This document shows, piece after piece, positions 1-7,254 of a DNA stretch of 64,000 bases; position 1 is the stretch's first letter; every line of letters starts with the position of its first letter. A program made the translations under genes and the position numbers. The notes under the pieces are model-generated. The model had not been told where the DNA came from. It saw nothing but the letters and a program-made list of their open reading frames with translations, and made no database searches. This DNA comes from Flagellimonas meishanensis (GTDB taxonomy: Bacteria > Bacteroidota > Bacteroidia > Flavobacteriales > Flavobacteriaceae), in assembly GCF_019880545.1 (NCBI RefSeq), contig NZ_JAINVW010000003.1:620001-684000 (forward strand). The letters run 5' to 3'.

Positions 1-141
1 CAATTTCTCCTTTTGGGTGTAGCCCTTCAACCACGTGCCATAAGCAGCCGCAAATTTGACCGCATCCAAGGGCGTTAGGTTTTCGTTTGTGCGGCCCCCA
101 ATGGTTCCCCGTATCCCCGAGATTGATTTGATCAGTGTCAT
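1..141 (-). CDS. glmM: phosphoglucosamine mutase, N-terminal fragment (partial)
   Basis: Only the first 47 codons are in the window; the rest lies beyond the left edge. The translation starts MTLIKSISGIRGTIGG. The SGIRGT stretch is the N-terminal signature of the alpha-D-phosphohexomutase family as found in GlmM/ManB-type enzymes of Bacteroidota. GlmM converts glucosamine-6-phosphate to glucosamine-1-phosphate for UDP-GlcNAc and so for peptidoglycan. The catalytic serine loop is outside the window, so GlmM cannot be separated from a phosphomannomutase paralogue. The gene is divergent from the ACP-phosphodiesterase-like gene and has a TATATTTG box upstream. Confidence 0.75.
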   Translation of the reverse strand, partial: MTLIKSISGIRGTIGGRTNENLTPLDAVKFAAAYGTWLKGYTQKEKL

Positions 142-163
142 ATACCTGTTGAAAAAGTTTTTG

Positions 164-171
164 CAAATATA
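164..171 (-). promoter_or_regulatory. predicted -7 box of the glmM promoter
   Basis: On the minus strand this reads TATATTTG, an exact match to the Bacteroidota -7 consensus TAnnTTTG, 22 nt upstream of the glmM ATG. No clear -33 TTG is seen at the usual distance, so the call rests on the -7 box and its position. Confidence 0.4.
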
Positions 172-233
172 AAGGGCTGTTCCCTATTCCATGTTTCGAA
201 TTTGTAAATTTCACCACAAAACCCAATAATCCC

Positions 234-827
234 ATGAATTTCCTGGCCCACATTTATCTTTCCTTTGATGACCCGGAAATAACATTGGGCAATTTTTTTG
301 CCGACCACATCCGAGGCAACAAATACCAGCATTTACCCGACAAGGTGCAAAAAGGAATTATTTTGCATCGGGAAATAGACACCTATACCGACTCCCACCC
401 GATAGCCAAAAAGAGCAGCAGGCGTTTGCACCAAAACTATGGGCACTATAGCCAAGTCATTGTAGATATTTTCTATGATCATTTTCTGGCAAAAAATTGG
501 AAGCTGTATTCCGAGGTTCCTTTGGAAGAATTTGTGACAAGGTTTTATGGCCTTTTAAAAGAGAATTCTGGAATTTTGCCCATACGCACCAAACAAATGA
601 TGCCCTATATGATTACAGATAACTGGTTGCTGAACTATGCCAATTTATCGGGCATCTCCAACGTCCTAAGTGGTATGAACCGCAGAACCAAAAACAAATC
701 CAGGATGGATTTGGCCATTACGGATCTTAAGGAGCATTACACTGATTTTGAAACCGAGTTCACCACATTTTTTTCAGAATTGATTACCTTTTCCCGTCAA
801 AAATTCATCTCACTATGCGAAGATTGA
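234..827 (+). CDS. ACP phosphodiesterase-like protein (DUF479/AcpH family)
   Basis: A 197-residue protein beginning MNFLAHIYLSF and continuing with a GNFFADHIRG segment and a GIILHREIDTYTDSHP segment. This matches the AcpH family (DUF479), HD-like metal-dependent phosphodiesterases that remove the 4'-phosphopantetheine arm from acyl carrier protein in E. coli. His and Asp residues in NFLAHI, FADHIRG, LHREIDTYTD and FYDHFLAKNW are the likely metal ligands. The length is normal for the family (about 190-200). Its last 13 nt overlap the start of the gamma-glutamyltransferase gene, so the two are probably co-transcribed. The activity of Bacteroidota members has not been shown to my knowledge, so the biochemical role is inferred. 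Confidence 0.75.
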   Translation: MNFLAHIYLSFDDPEITLGNFFADHIRGNKYQHLPDKVQKGIILHREIDTYTDSHPIAKKSSRRLHQNYGHYSQVIVDIFYDHFLAKNWKLYSEVPLEEFVTRFYGLLKENSGILPIRTKQMMPYMITDNWLLNYANLSGISNVLSGMNRRTKNKSRMDLAITDLKEHYTDFETEFTTFFSELITFSRQKFISLCED

Positions 828-2497
828 TATTTCTATTGCCCCTTATCTTATTGGTTAACTGTAGACAACAGCCCGCACCGCCTACGGGACTGGTTGCTGA
901 AAAAGCAATGGTTGTCTCTGCTCGTGAAGAAGCCTCAAAAATAGGTGTGGAGATTATGAGGCAAGGAGGCAATGCCTTTGATGCCATGGTGGCCACGGAA
1001 CTGGCACTGGCAGTCGCCTATCCTTATGCTGGCAATCTGGGTGGAGGAGGTTTTATGGTGTACAGAAAAAGTAACGGGGATATTGGCGGGCTGGATTATC
1101 GGGAAAAAGCCCCGCTATCAGCCCACAAGGATATGTACCTGGACTCTTTGGGAAATGTGGTACCCAACATGAGCACGGTTGGGGCCACTGCGGTAGGGGT
1201 GCCTGGGACCATTGCCGGTGTTATCGAAGTACATCAAAAATTTGGCACCCTTCCCCTACGGATAATTATGGAGCCTGTTATTGCCCTTGCGAATAAAGGT
1301 GTTGTGGTGACCGAAAAACAAGGGGAGAGACTGGAAAAACACCGAAATCAGTTTGTGGAGGTTAACGGTGACAGCACAAAGTTTTCCACGGTATACAAAA
1401 TGGGTGATACCATAAAATATCCCGCATTGGCAACCACTTTGGAAAAAATACTTCTTCATGGCAGGGATGGCTTTTACAAAGGTGAAGTGGCCCAAAAACT
1501 GGCCTCCTTTATCCAGGAACAGGGCGGTTATATCACTGAGGAAGATTTGGCCCAGTATGAGGCCAAATGGAGAGCACCCATCACCTTTGACTATAAGGAC
1601 TTAAGGATAATCACAATGAGTCCGCCAAGCAGTGGAGGGGTAACCATCAATCAAATTTTTAAGATGATGGAACCCTACAACATAGCCCGTTTTGGACACA
1701 ACTCACCAAAAACCATACAATTGTTTACGGAGGCTGCTCGGCGCGCCTATGCCGATAGAAATTTCTTTTTGGGCGACCCCGATTTTGTGGACATTCCGTT
1801 GGACGTGTTACTGGACGATGCCTATTTGGCGGCAAGGTTTTCCGATTTTTCCTTTGAAAAGGCAACGCCTTCCGAAGAAGTTTCCTACGGCGCAGTAGAA
1901 GTAGTGGAAAGTATGGAAACCACCCATTACTCCATTGTCGATTCTGAAGGAAATGCCATTTCTGCCACAACAACCCTGAACGGTGCTTATGGATCCAAGC
2001 TGTACAGCGATGAGCTTGGTTTCTTTTTCAATAATGAAATGGATGATTTCAGCGCCAAGCCCGGAGTACCCAATATGTATGGCCTCATCGGCGCAGAAGC
2101 CAATAGCATTGCGCCCCAAAAAAGAATGTTGAGCAGCATGACGCCTACCATTGTGGAAAAGGAAGGACAGCTTTATATGGTGGTTGGCACTCCGGGTGGG
2201 TCCACCATCATCACAGCGGTAGCACAGACCATTTTGAGTGTGTACGAGTTTAACCTAAGCATGCAGGAAGCGGTCAACGCACCTCGGTTTCATCACCAAT
2301 GGCTGCCCGACGTCATAAAGTTTGAGGAAGAAGGCTTCCCAGAAGCGGTCAAAACAGCACTTCAATCCAAAGGGTACGAAATTCTGGAAGGGCGCACCCC
2401 GGTAATCGGTAAAGTGGACGCCATTCGGGTACTGCCCAACGGTTCGCTGGAAGGAGGGGCGGACAAACGGGGCGACGATACCGCAGCAGGCTTTTAA
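815..2497 (+). CDS. ggt: gamma-glutamyltransferase / glutathione hydrolase, lipoprotein
   Basis: A 560-residue Ntn hydrolase that cleaves the gamma-glutamyl bond of glutathione and related peptides outside the cytoplasm. The leader MRRLIFLLPLILLVNC ends in a lipobox with Cys16, so it should be a lipoprotein. The GGGGF segment near residue 77 and the self-cleavage/catalytic motif METTHYSIVD, with Thr369 as the new N-terminal nucleophile, are intact. The downstream PPSSGG-type and GSTIIT segments fit the family. Autocleavage would give a large subunit up to residue 368 and a small subunit of about 190 residues. The ATG overlaps the end of the upstream gene by 13 nt; the start is fixed by the signal peptide. 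Confidence 0.93.
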   Translation: MRRLIFLLPLILLVNCRQQPAPPTGLVAEKAMVVSAREEASKIGVEIMRQGGNAFDAMVATELALAVAYPYAGNLGGGGFMVYRKSNGDIGGLDYREKAPLSAHKDMYLDSLGNVVPNMSTVGATAVGVPGTIAGVIEVHQKFGTLPLRIIMEPVIALANKGVVVTEKQGERLEKHRNQFVEVNGDSTKFSTVYKMGDTIKYPALATTLEKILLHGRDGFYKGEVAQKLASFIQEQGGYITEEDLAQYEAKWRAPITFDYKDLRIITMSPPSSGGVTINQIFKMMEPYNIARFGHNSPKTIQLFTEAARRAYADRNFFLGDPDFVDIPLDVLLDDAYLAARFSDFSFEKATPSEEVSYGAVEVVESMETTHYSIVDSEGNAISATTTLNGAYGSKLYSDELGFFFNNEMDDFSAKPGVPNMYGLIGAEANSIAPQKRMLSSMTPTIVEKEGQLYMVVGTPGGSTIITAVAQTILSVYEFNLSMQEAVNAPRFHHQWLPDVIKFEEEGFPEAVKTALQSKGYEILEGRTPVIGKVDAIRVLPNGSLEGGADKRGDDTAAGF

Positions 2498-2508
2498 CGC
2501 TGGCGTCG

Positions 2509-3426
2509 ATGAACTTTGATGTAGTCGTTTTAACGGATAACAGGTATATCAACCCCACGAAAAAGGGAGCATACGTGGAAAATATACTCTTGGAAGACCA
2601 TTTGATTTTGGAAGCGCTCCAGGAACAAGGTCTCAGCGTAATCAGAAAATCTTGGGATGATCCTAATTTTGATTGGTCAACCACCAAATATGCGCTTTTT
2701 AGGACCACATGGGATTATTTTGACCGATTGGAAGAATTTTCAAAATGGTTTGGCAAAACCGCCGAGCACACCCAATTCATAAACCCCAAAGCCCTGATTG
2801 AATGGAATATCGACAAGCATTATTTGCGTGATCTACATGATCACGGCATCAACATTCCAAATACGATTTTTATAGAACGGGAAGAACAATTGAATTTGGA
2901 ACAGGCGCTTGAAAAAGCGGATATGACCTTTGGTTTCCAATGTAATAATTTTGTGTTGAAACCCTGTGTGTCGGGAGCAGCAAGGCACACCTATAAATTC
3001 AATAGAAGGGATTTGGCGGAGTACGACACTATTTTTCAAAAATTGATTGCCCAAGAAGCGATGATGCTGCAAGAATTTCAACATCACATAGTCGGCGAAG
3101 GAGAGATTTCGTTGATGGTGTTTGATGGAGCATTCACGCATGGCGTGCTTAAGGTTGCCAAACCTGGTGATTTTCGGGTTCAAGATGATTTTGGTGGGTC
3201 TGTACATGCCTACAAGCCTACGGATGAACAAATCGATTTTGCAAAAAGAGTGGTTCGGGCAACCCCATCGCTGCCACTTTATGCGAGGGTCGATATTTTT
3301 AAGGACAACTATGGGGAATGGGCCTTGGCCGAATTGGAGATTTTTGAACCCGAACTTTGGTTTCGGATGCAACCTGAAGCTGCTAAGGTATTGGCCAAAG
3401 CCATCAAAAAAAGAATGTTTTCATGA
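2509..3426 (+). CDS. ATP-grasp domain protein (glutathione-synthetase/RimK-like fold)
   Basis: A 305-residue cytosolic protein. The C-terminal two thirds look like an ATP-grasp carboxylate-amine ligase: FVLKPCVSGAARHTYKF (ATP-binding lysine), LQEFQHHIVGEGEISLMVF (the central beta-sheet segment), and LAELEIFEPELWFRM near the end, whose acidic residues would bind Mg-ATP. Such enzymes join a carboxylate to an amine through an acyl-phosphate. The substrate is unknown. It follows the gamma-glutamyltransferase gene after 11 nt and overlaps the next gene by 4 nt (ATGA), so it is probably in the same transcript. A link to gamma-glutamyl peptide chemistry is possible but is only an inference from position. 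Confidence 0.72.
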   Translation: MNFDVVVLTDNRYINPTKKGAYVENILLEDHLILEALQEQGLSVIRKSWDDPNFDWSTTKYALFRTTWDYFDRLEEFSKWFGKTAEHTQFINPKALIEWNIDKHYLRDLHDHGINIPNTIFIEREEQLNLEQALEKADMTFGFQCNNFVLKPCVSGAARHTYKFNRRDLAEYDTIFQKLIAQEAMMLQEFQHHIVGEGEISLMVFDGAFTHGVLKVAKPGDFRVQDDFGGSVHAYKPTDEQIDFAKRVVRATPSLPLYARVDIFKDNYGEWALAELEIFEPELWFRMQPEAAKVLAKAIKKRMFS

Positions 3427-4127
3427 AGATGATATTGAAGATAACTGGGCTTTTTATTGGGATACTGCTGCTATCGGGAGTTGTTTGGGGATTTCTTGCG
3501 CACGAACCGCTGCCGTCGGGAGCAACCGGATCCGAAGCTGACGCATTGGCGCAGAAGATGTTGGATGCACTGGACCATGAAAAGTATGCAGACACCCGCT
3601 TTCTGCATTGGTCTTACCGTGCAGGTGCAAACGAGTATGAGTGGGACAGGGCAAAAGGTGTTTGTTTGGTAAAATGGGATGATAACGAAGTCCATTTGGA
3701 CCTTACCAATGCATCGGCCTCCGAGGTAAAAGTCAACGGTTTATCTGTTACCGCGACAGAGCAAATGGAACTTGTGCAAGATGCCGTGAAAATGTTCAAC
3801 AACGATTCCTTCTGGCTTGTTGCTCCCTACAAAGTTTTTGACGTAGGCACTCAGCGCAGTATTGTGGCCCTGGAAGACGGTGCCAAAGGACTTATGGTCA
3901 CCTATACTTCCGGAGGCAGCACTCCCGGGGACAGTTATCTGTGGCTGCTGGAGGATAACGGGCGCCCGTATGCTTTTAAGATGTGGGTAAAAATCATACC
4001 CGTTGGCGGAGTCAGGGCCTCTTGGAGTGACTGGGTAACCACATCAAGTGGTGCCCAACTACCAAAATCCCACAAAATAGGACCCATTACACTAAGCATG
4101 GGCGATGTGAAGGGATTTAATCCCTGA
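3423..4127 (+). CDS. conserved hypothetical protein with N-terminal membrane anchor
   Basis: I do not recognise a named family. The 234-residue protein has one hydrophobic N-terminal segment (about residues 5-25, ITGLFIGILLLSGVVWGFL) and no clear lipobox, so it is either anchored in the inner membrane or secreted. The rest is rich in beta-strand patterns, with a WSYRAGANEYEWDRAK segment and an SGGSTPGDSYLWLLED segment. The start ATG overlaps the stop of the ATP-grasp gene (ATGA), indicating translational coupling. It ends 22 nt before the convergent S24 repressor gene. Confidence 0.6.
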   Translation: MKMILKITGLFIGILLLSGVVWGFLAHEPLPSGATGSEADALAQKMLDALDHEKYADTRFLHWSYRAGANEYEWDRAKGVCLVKWDDNEVHLDLTNASASEVKVNGLSVTATEQMELVQDAVKMFNNDSFWLVAPYKVFDVGTQRSIVALEDGAKGLMVTYTSGGSTPGDSYLWLLEDNGRPYAFKMWVKIIPVGGVRASWSDWVTTSSGAQLPKSHKIGPITLSMGDVKGFNP

Positions 4128-4149
4128 ACCGATTCAAAATTCTAAGGAT

Positions 4150-4908
4150 TCAAGCCTTTTCCTCCATTTTCTTCTTAAGCTCATCCATGGATTGTTGCAA
4201 TTGACGAAGCAGCCCACTATCCGATGTGGCGTCCATATTGAATGTAAGCTTGCTACTCACCTCCCAAATCTCCTGAATTTGAAAAGGTTTTATTTCATAA
4301 GGAGGATAGGTTTCATTCAGCGATACCAAGGTGATGTTGTTGGAATTGGGCTTTCTTTCAATCTTTTTTACCATTACCGAGTCCTGTAGTACCACAACAT
4401 ATATTTTATTCGGACTCACATGGTCGATATGCTCAATGGCCCTTGCCAAGACCCAATCGTTGGGCCTCAAACTGGGAAGCATACTATCCCCTTCCACCTG
4501 AAAACCACGGTAAGTGGCGTTTCTAAATTCCGGAATGGGCAAATCAAAGGCAGGCAACTGTCGATACCAACTGGTATCGGCAATGTTCTGCGGATACCCC
4601 GCCGCCGCCTTGGCGTTCACCAACACCATATTGTCCTGATCGGAACTATCCACGGTGACCACTTTGGGAATTACACTGGTTCGGGAAGTCTCCAAATGTT
4701 TTTGGTCACTTTCGCCAAAAAGCCATAGCGGATTAATCTTGAACTGTTTCAGGAGTTCGGTTACCACTTTTCCGGAAAGTTTGGTCCGCCCCCTTTCTAT
4801 ATCGGCCGTGGTGTTTTTCACTCCCAGCAAATCGGCAAACTCAGCTTGTGTATAGCCCAATTCCCTTCTGAGGTCCGTAAATCGCTTTAAGGTAAGTTCG
4901 TTTTCCAT
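4150..4908 (-). CDS. XRE/S24-family self-cleaving transcriptional repressor (LexA/CI-like)
   Basis: A 252-residue repressor. Residues 6-62 form an XRE helix-turn-helix (LGYTQAEFADLLGV then TADIERGRTKLS). Residues about 95-225 are an S24 (LexA/CI/UmuD) self-cleavage domain: a possible Ala103-Gly104 cleavage bond in KAAAGYPQN, catalytic Ser142 in VEGDSMLPSLRPNDWV and catalytic Lys181 in DSVMVKKIER. The C-terminus ends in a short charged helix. It is divergent from a radical-SAM DNA-repair gene set. Its own predicted promoter and that of the repair genes both carry copies of a 13-bp repeat, the probable operator. By analogy with LexA and CI, RecA filaments on damaged DNA would trigger cleavage and derepression; this is inference, and environmental-signal XRE/S24 regulators are an alternative. 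Confidence 0.88.
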   Translation of the reverse strand: MENELTLKRFTDLRRELGYTQAEFADLLGVKNTTADIERGRTKLSGKVVTELLKQFKINPLWLFGESDQKHLETSRTSVIPKVVTVDSSDQDNMVLVNAKAAAGYPQNIADTSWYRQLPAFDLPIPEFRNATYRGFQVEGDSMLPSLRPNDWVLARAIEHIDHVSPNKIYVVVLQDSVMVKKIERKPNSNNITLVSLNETYPPYEIKPFQIQEIWEVSSKLTFNMDATSDSGLLRQLQQSMDELKKKMEEKA

Positions 4909-5002
4909 TCAAAAGTTATTGGAGTCAGGTCGAGCGCTATAGAGATCCATTTCAGATTCCTTTTTACTACCTCTTTACGGCGTTCTCATTGACTTTATTC
5001 CT

Positions 5003-5032
5003 CAAATATAGTAAAATTGGATTATTTCCAAA
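5003..5032 (-). promoter_or_regulatory. predicted promoter of the S24 repressor gene
   Basis: On the minus strand there is TTTG at 5029-5032, an 18-nt spacer, and TATATTTG at 5003-5010. This fits the Bacteroidota primary promoter form TTTG-N(17-20)-TAnnTTTG. The -33 element sits on operator copy 1 (5018-5030), so bound repressor should shut off its own gene. Confidence 0.6.
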
Positions 5033-5094
5033 AATAATTATGGATTATTTCCATTATTTGGATTATATCCATATCTTTGATTGGATTATTTCCA
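5018..5094. promoter_or_regulatory. four-copy operator array TGGATTATWTCCA
   Basis: Four copies of a 13-bp element lie at 5018-5030, 5041-5053, 5059-5071 and 5082-5094. Three read TGGATTATTTCCA and one reads TGGATTATATCCA. The outer TGGA and TCCA arms are inverted repeats, as expected for a dimeric helix-turn-helix repressor. Start-to-start spacing is 23, 18 and 23 bp. The array covers the gap between the divergent S24 repressor and radical-SAM genes. Copy 1 overlaps the repressor's -33 box and copy 4 overlaps the expected transcription start of the radical-SAM gene. The sites are seen directly; binding by this repressor is inferred. Confidence 0.75.
5072..5079 (+). promoter_or_regulatory. 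predicted -7 box of the radical-SAM repair genes
   Basis: TATCTTTG is an exact TAnnTTTG match, between operator copies 3 and 4 and 21 nt before the chosen ATG at 5101. The -33 region falls on operator copies 2-3. This argues against the TTG at 5077 as a start codon because it lies inside the promoter. Confidence 0.5.
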
Positions 5095-5100
5095 AAAAGT

Positions 5101-6363
5101 ATGGACTTCAACAGAATACAGGAGAAATTGAACATACTGGCAGATGCGGCAAAATATGATGTGTCCTGTGCCAGCAGCGGTAGTGACCGGACCAATAGGA
5201 ACAAGGGGCTGGGCAATGCATCAAAAATGGGCATATGCCATAGTTACACAGAGGACGGTCGCTGCATTTCGCTTTTAAAGATACTGCTTACCAACCATTG
5301 CATATTCGATTGTGCCTATTGCGTAACCCGGAAAAGCAATGATGTACAAAGAGCGGCCTTTAAGATTCAGGAGGTAGTGGACCTCACCATCAACTTTTAC
5401 CGTAGAAACTATATTGAAGGTTTGTTTTTGAGTTCGGGCATCTTCAAAAGTGCCGACCACACCATGGAACGCTTGGTGGCAGTGGCCAAAAAACTCCGTG
5501 TGGAGGAAAACTTCAACGGTTACATCCATTTGAAATCGATTCCCGGAGCAAGCGACGAATTGATGTACGAGGCTGGGCTGTATGCCGACAGACTTTCCGT
5601 AAACATTGAGGTGCCAACCATTTCCGGACTCAAATTGTTGGCACCGGATAAAAAACACGAGGATTTTACCAAGCCCATGCTCAAGGTGCGGAACGAGATT
5701 GTGAAGTACAATGCGGAGCACAAAATCATTAAAAGCACCCCAAAATATGCCCCAGCTGGCCAAAGTACCCAGATGATCGTTGGTGCCTCTGGGGAAACGG
5801 ATAAGGACATCATGTATTCGGCAACCTATTATTATAAAAAATATCAAATGCGCAGGGTTTATTATTCGGGCTATGTACCTGTGGCTGGTGATTCCCGTCT
5901 GCCTGCCATTGGATCCCAAGTACCCATGCTTCGGGAAAATCGATTGTACCAATCCGATTGGTTGCTGCGATTTTACGGATTTGCGGTCAATGAAATAGTG
6001 AACGACGACCATCCCAACTTGGATATGGATGTGGATCCAAAACTTTCCTGGGCCTTGCGGAACATGCATTTATTCCCCTTGGATATCAACAAAGCAGAAA
6101 AAGCGTTGCTAGCAAGAATTCCTGGGGTGGGTATGAATTCAGTAAACAAGATTTTACATGCCCGAAAGTTTCGGAAACTGAATTGGGGCCACCTAAAGAA
6201 AATTGGAATTGCATTTAACCGAGCCAAGTATTTTATGGTTTGTGATTCCAAAAATTGGGAACGCCGTGATTTGGATGCAGCCAAAATCAAAGGATTGATT
6301 TTGCAAAACTCGACGGGTAAGTTTAGAAAACAATACGGCAATCAATTGGCTTTATTCAATTAG
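5101..6363 (+). CDS. radical-SAM DNA modification/repair protein (TIGR03916-like, UDG-linked)
   Basis: A 420-residue radical-SAM enzyme. The cluster motif is C67-x3-C71-x2-C74 (HCIFDCAYC), and further cysteines lie at 23, 46 and 55. A SAM barrel follows (FLSSGIFKS, YIHLKSIPGAS, VNIEVPT, APAGQSTQMIVGA). Near residues 335-365, LLARIPGVGMNSVNKIL is a helix-hairpin-helix DNA-binding motif. This matches the family named putative DNA modification/repair radical SAM protein, found beside a TIGR03915 protein and often a uracil-DNA-glycosylase-like domain. The reaction is unknown. I chose ATG 5101 because the possible TTG at 5077 lies in the promoter and operator region. It is divergent from the S24 repressor. 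Confidence 0.87.
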   Translation: MDFNRIQEKLNILADAAKYDVSCASSGSDRTNRNKGLGNASKMGICHSYTEDGRCISLLKILLTNHCIFDCAYCVTRKSNDVQRAAFKIQEVVDLTINFYRRNYIEGLFLSSGIFKSADHTMERLVAVAKKLRVEENFNGYIHLKSIPGASDELMYEAGLYADRLSVNIEVPTISGLKLLAPDKKHEDFTKPMLKVRNEIVKYNAEHKIIKSTPKYAPAGQSTQMIVGASGETDKDIMYSATYYYKKYQMRRVYYSGYVPVAGDSRLPAIGSQVPMLRENRLYQSDWLLRFYGFAVNEIVNDDHPNLDMDVDPKLSWALRNMHLFPLDINKAEKALLARIPGVGMNSVNKILHARKFRKLNWGHLKKIGIAFNRAKYFMVCDSKNWERRDLDAAKIKGLILQNSTGKFRKQYGNQLALFN

Positions 6364-6396
6364 CAATGGACAATGTGCAATTATCAATAATGTCAT
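6363..6396. repeat. degenerate AATTGACAAT-type intergenic repeat
   Basis: Directly after the radical-SAM stop codon the sequence is a run of CAAT/AATT units (AGCAATGGACAATGTGCAAT, then TATCAATAATG). The same style of sequence occurs at 36886-36951 and more weakly at 8044-8070. It looks like decayed copies of a short dispersed intergenic repeat. The rest of the 109-nt gap before the next gene shows nothing recognisable. Confidence 0.35.
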
Positions 6397-6472
6397 TTGG
6401 AACGCATGTTGGAAATCTAGATTTATTTGTCATAAGCTACTTAGAAAGGACACGAAAACGAAATATAAAACT

Positions 6473-7249
6473 ATGAAACCTTCAACAACCTTAATTTATG
6501 ACGGCAGTTTTAATGGATTTCTAACCGCCGTATTCGTCGCTTTTGATGAAAAAATCAATGTGGCGGACATCCAGAAGAACAGTGAAGTGCAAAACGGATT
6601 GTTCTCGGAGACGGAAACGGTCTTCACCCATGTGGAAAAGGCCAAGAGGGTATGGAACGGTATCCGCAACAAGAGCCACAATGCCATTTCCAATGTGTAT
6701 TTTGCCTTTTTGAGTGAAACCGAGGGTGTGGAACTGATGCTCTACACCTATATTCAAAAGTTGATGACCACCAAAAGTGGCAAACAAATCGATTATTCCG
6801 ATAACATTGTCCTTTACATCAACCAATTGGCCAGAAAAGTAGGGCGCGAAAAACACCGTATGGAGGCTTTTGTGCGGTTTCAATTGACCAAGGATGATAT
6901 CTACTTTGCCAATATCGAACCAGATTTTGATGTCCTGCCCTTGATTTCAAAGCATTTCCGTAACCGTTACGCAGACCAGCAGTGGCTGATCTATGACGTA
7001 AAACGCAACTATGGCATCTATTACAATCTGGACCATGTGGAAATGGTGTCACTTAACCTAAAGGACATTCACCACAACAAGATTCGGAAAAGTGATGCCT
7101 TTGTAAATGAGGAATACGATTACCAAACGCTATGGAACGATTACTTCCGCAGCACACACATCAAATCCCGCATCAACCCAAAACTGCACAGACAGCATGT
7201 GCCCAAACGATATTGGAAGTATCTTAGTGAAAAGAAGCAAGCGGTTTAA
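6473..7249 (+). CDS. DNA-metabolism protein linked to the radical-SAM enzyme (TIGR03915-like)
   Basis: A 258-residue protein beginning MKPSTTLIYDGSFNGFLTAV, the start typical of the TIGR03915 family (probable DNA metabolism protein), which is almost always next to the radical-SAM protein found immediately upstream here. The FVRFQLTKDDIYFANIEPDFDVLPLI and RNRYADQQWLIYDVKRNYGIYY regions and the C-terminal HVPKRYWKYLSEKK also fit. In other bacteria the protein may be fused to a uracil-DNA-glycosylase-like domain at its C-terminus; this copy ends at 258 residues and has none. Biochemical function is unknown. It is 5 nt from the AlkC-like gene, so the two are co-transcribed. Confidence 0.85.
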   Translation: MKPSTTLIYDGSFNGFLTAVFVAFDEKINVADIQKNSEVQNGLFSETETVFTHVEKAKRVWNGIRNKSHNAISNVYFAFLSETEGVELMLYTYIQKLMTTKSGKQIDYSDNIVLYINQLARKVGREKHRMEAFVRFQLTKDDIYFANIEPDFDVLPLISKHFRNRYADQQWLIYDVKRNYGIYYNLDHVEMVSLNLKDIHHNKIRKSDAFVNEEYDYQTLWNDYFRSTHIKSRINPKLHRQHVPKRYWKYLSEKKQAV

Positions 7250-7254
7250 CCTTA

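Noticed and set aside
5077..5100. TTG start that would extend the radical-SAM protein by 8 residues
   Set aside because: It lies inside the predicted -7 box and operator copy 4; the family usually starts at the MDFNRIQEKL position (ATG 5101).
5275..6069. 264-codon open frame on the minus strand
   Set aside because: It lies wholly antisense to the well-supported radical-SAM gene and shows no domain or signal; it is a by-product of codon use.
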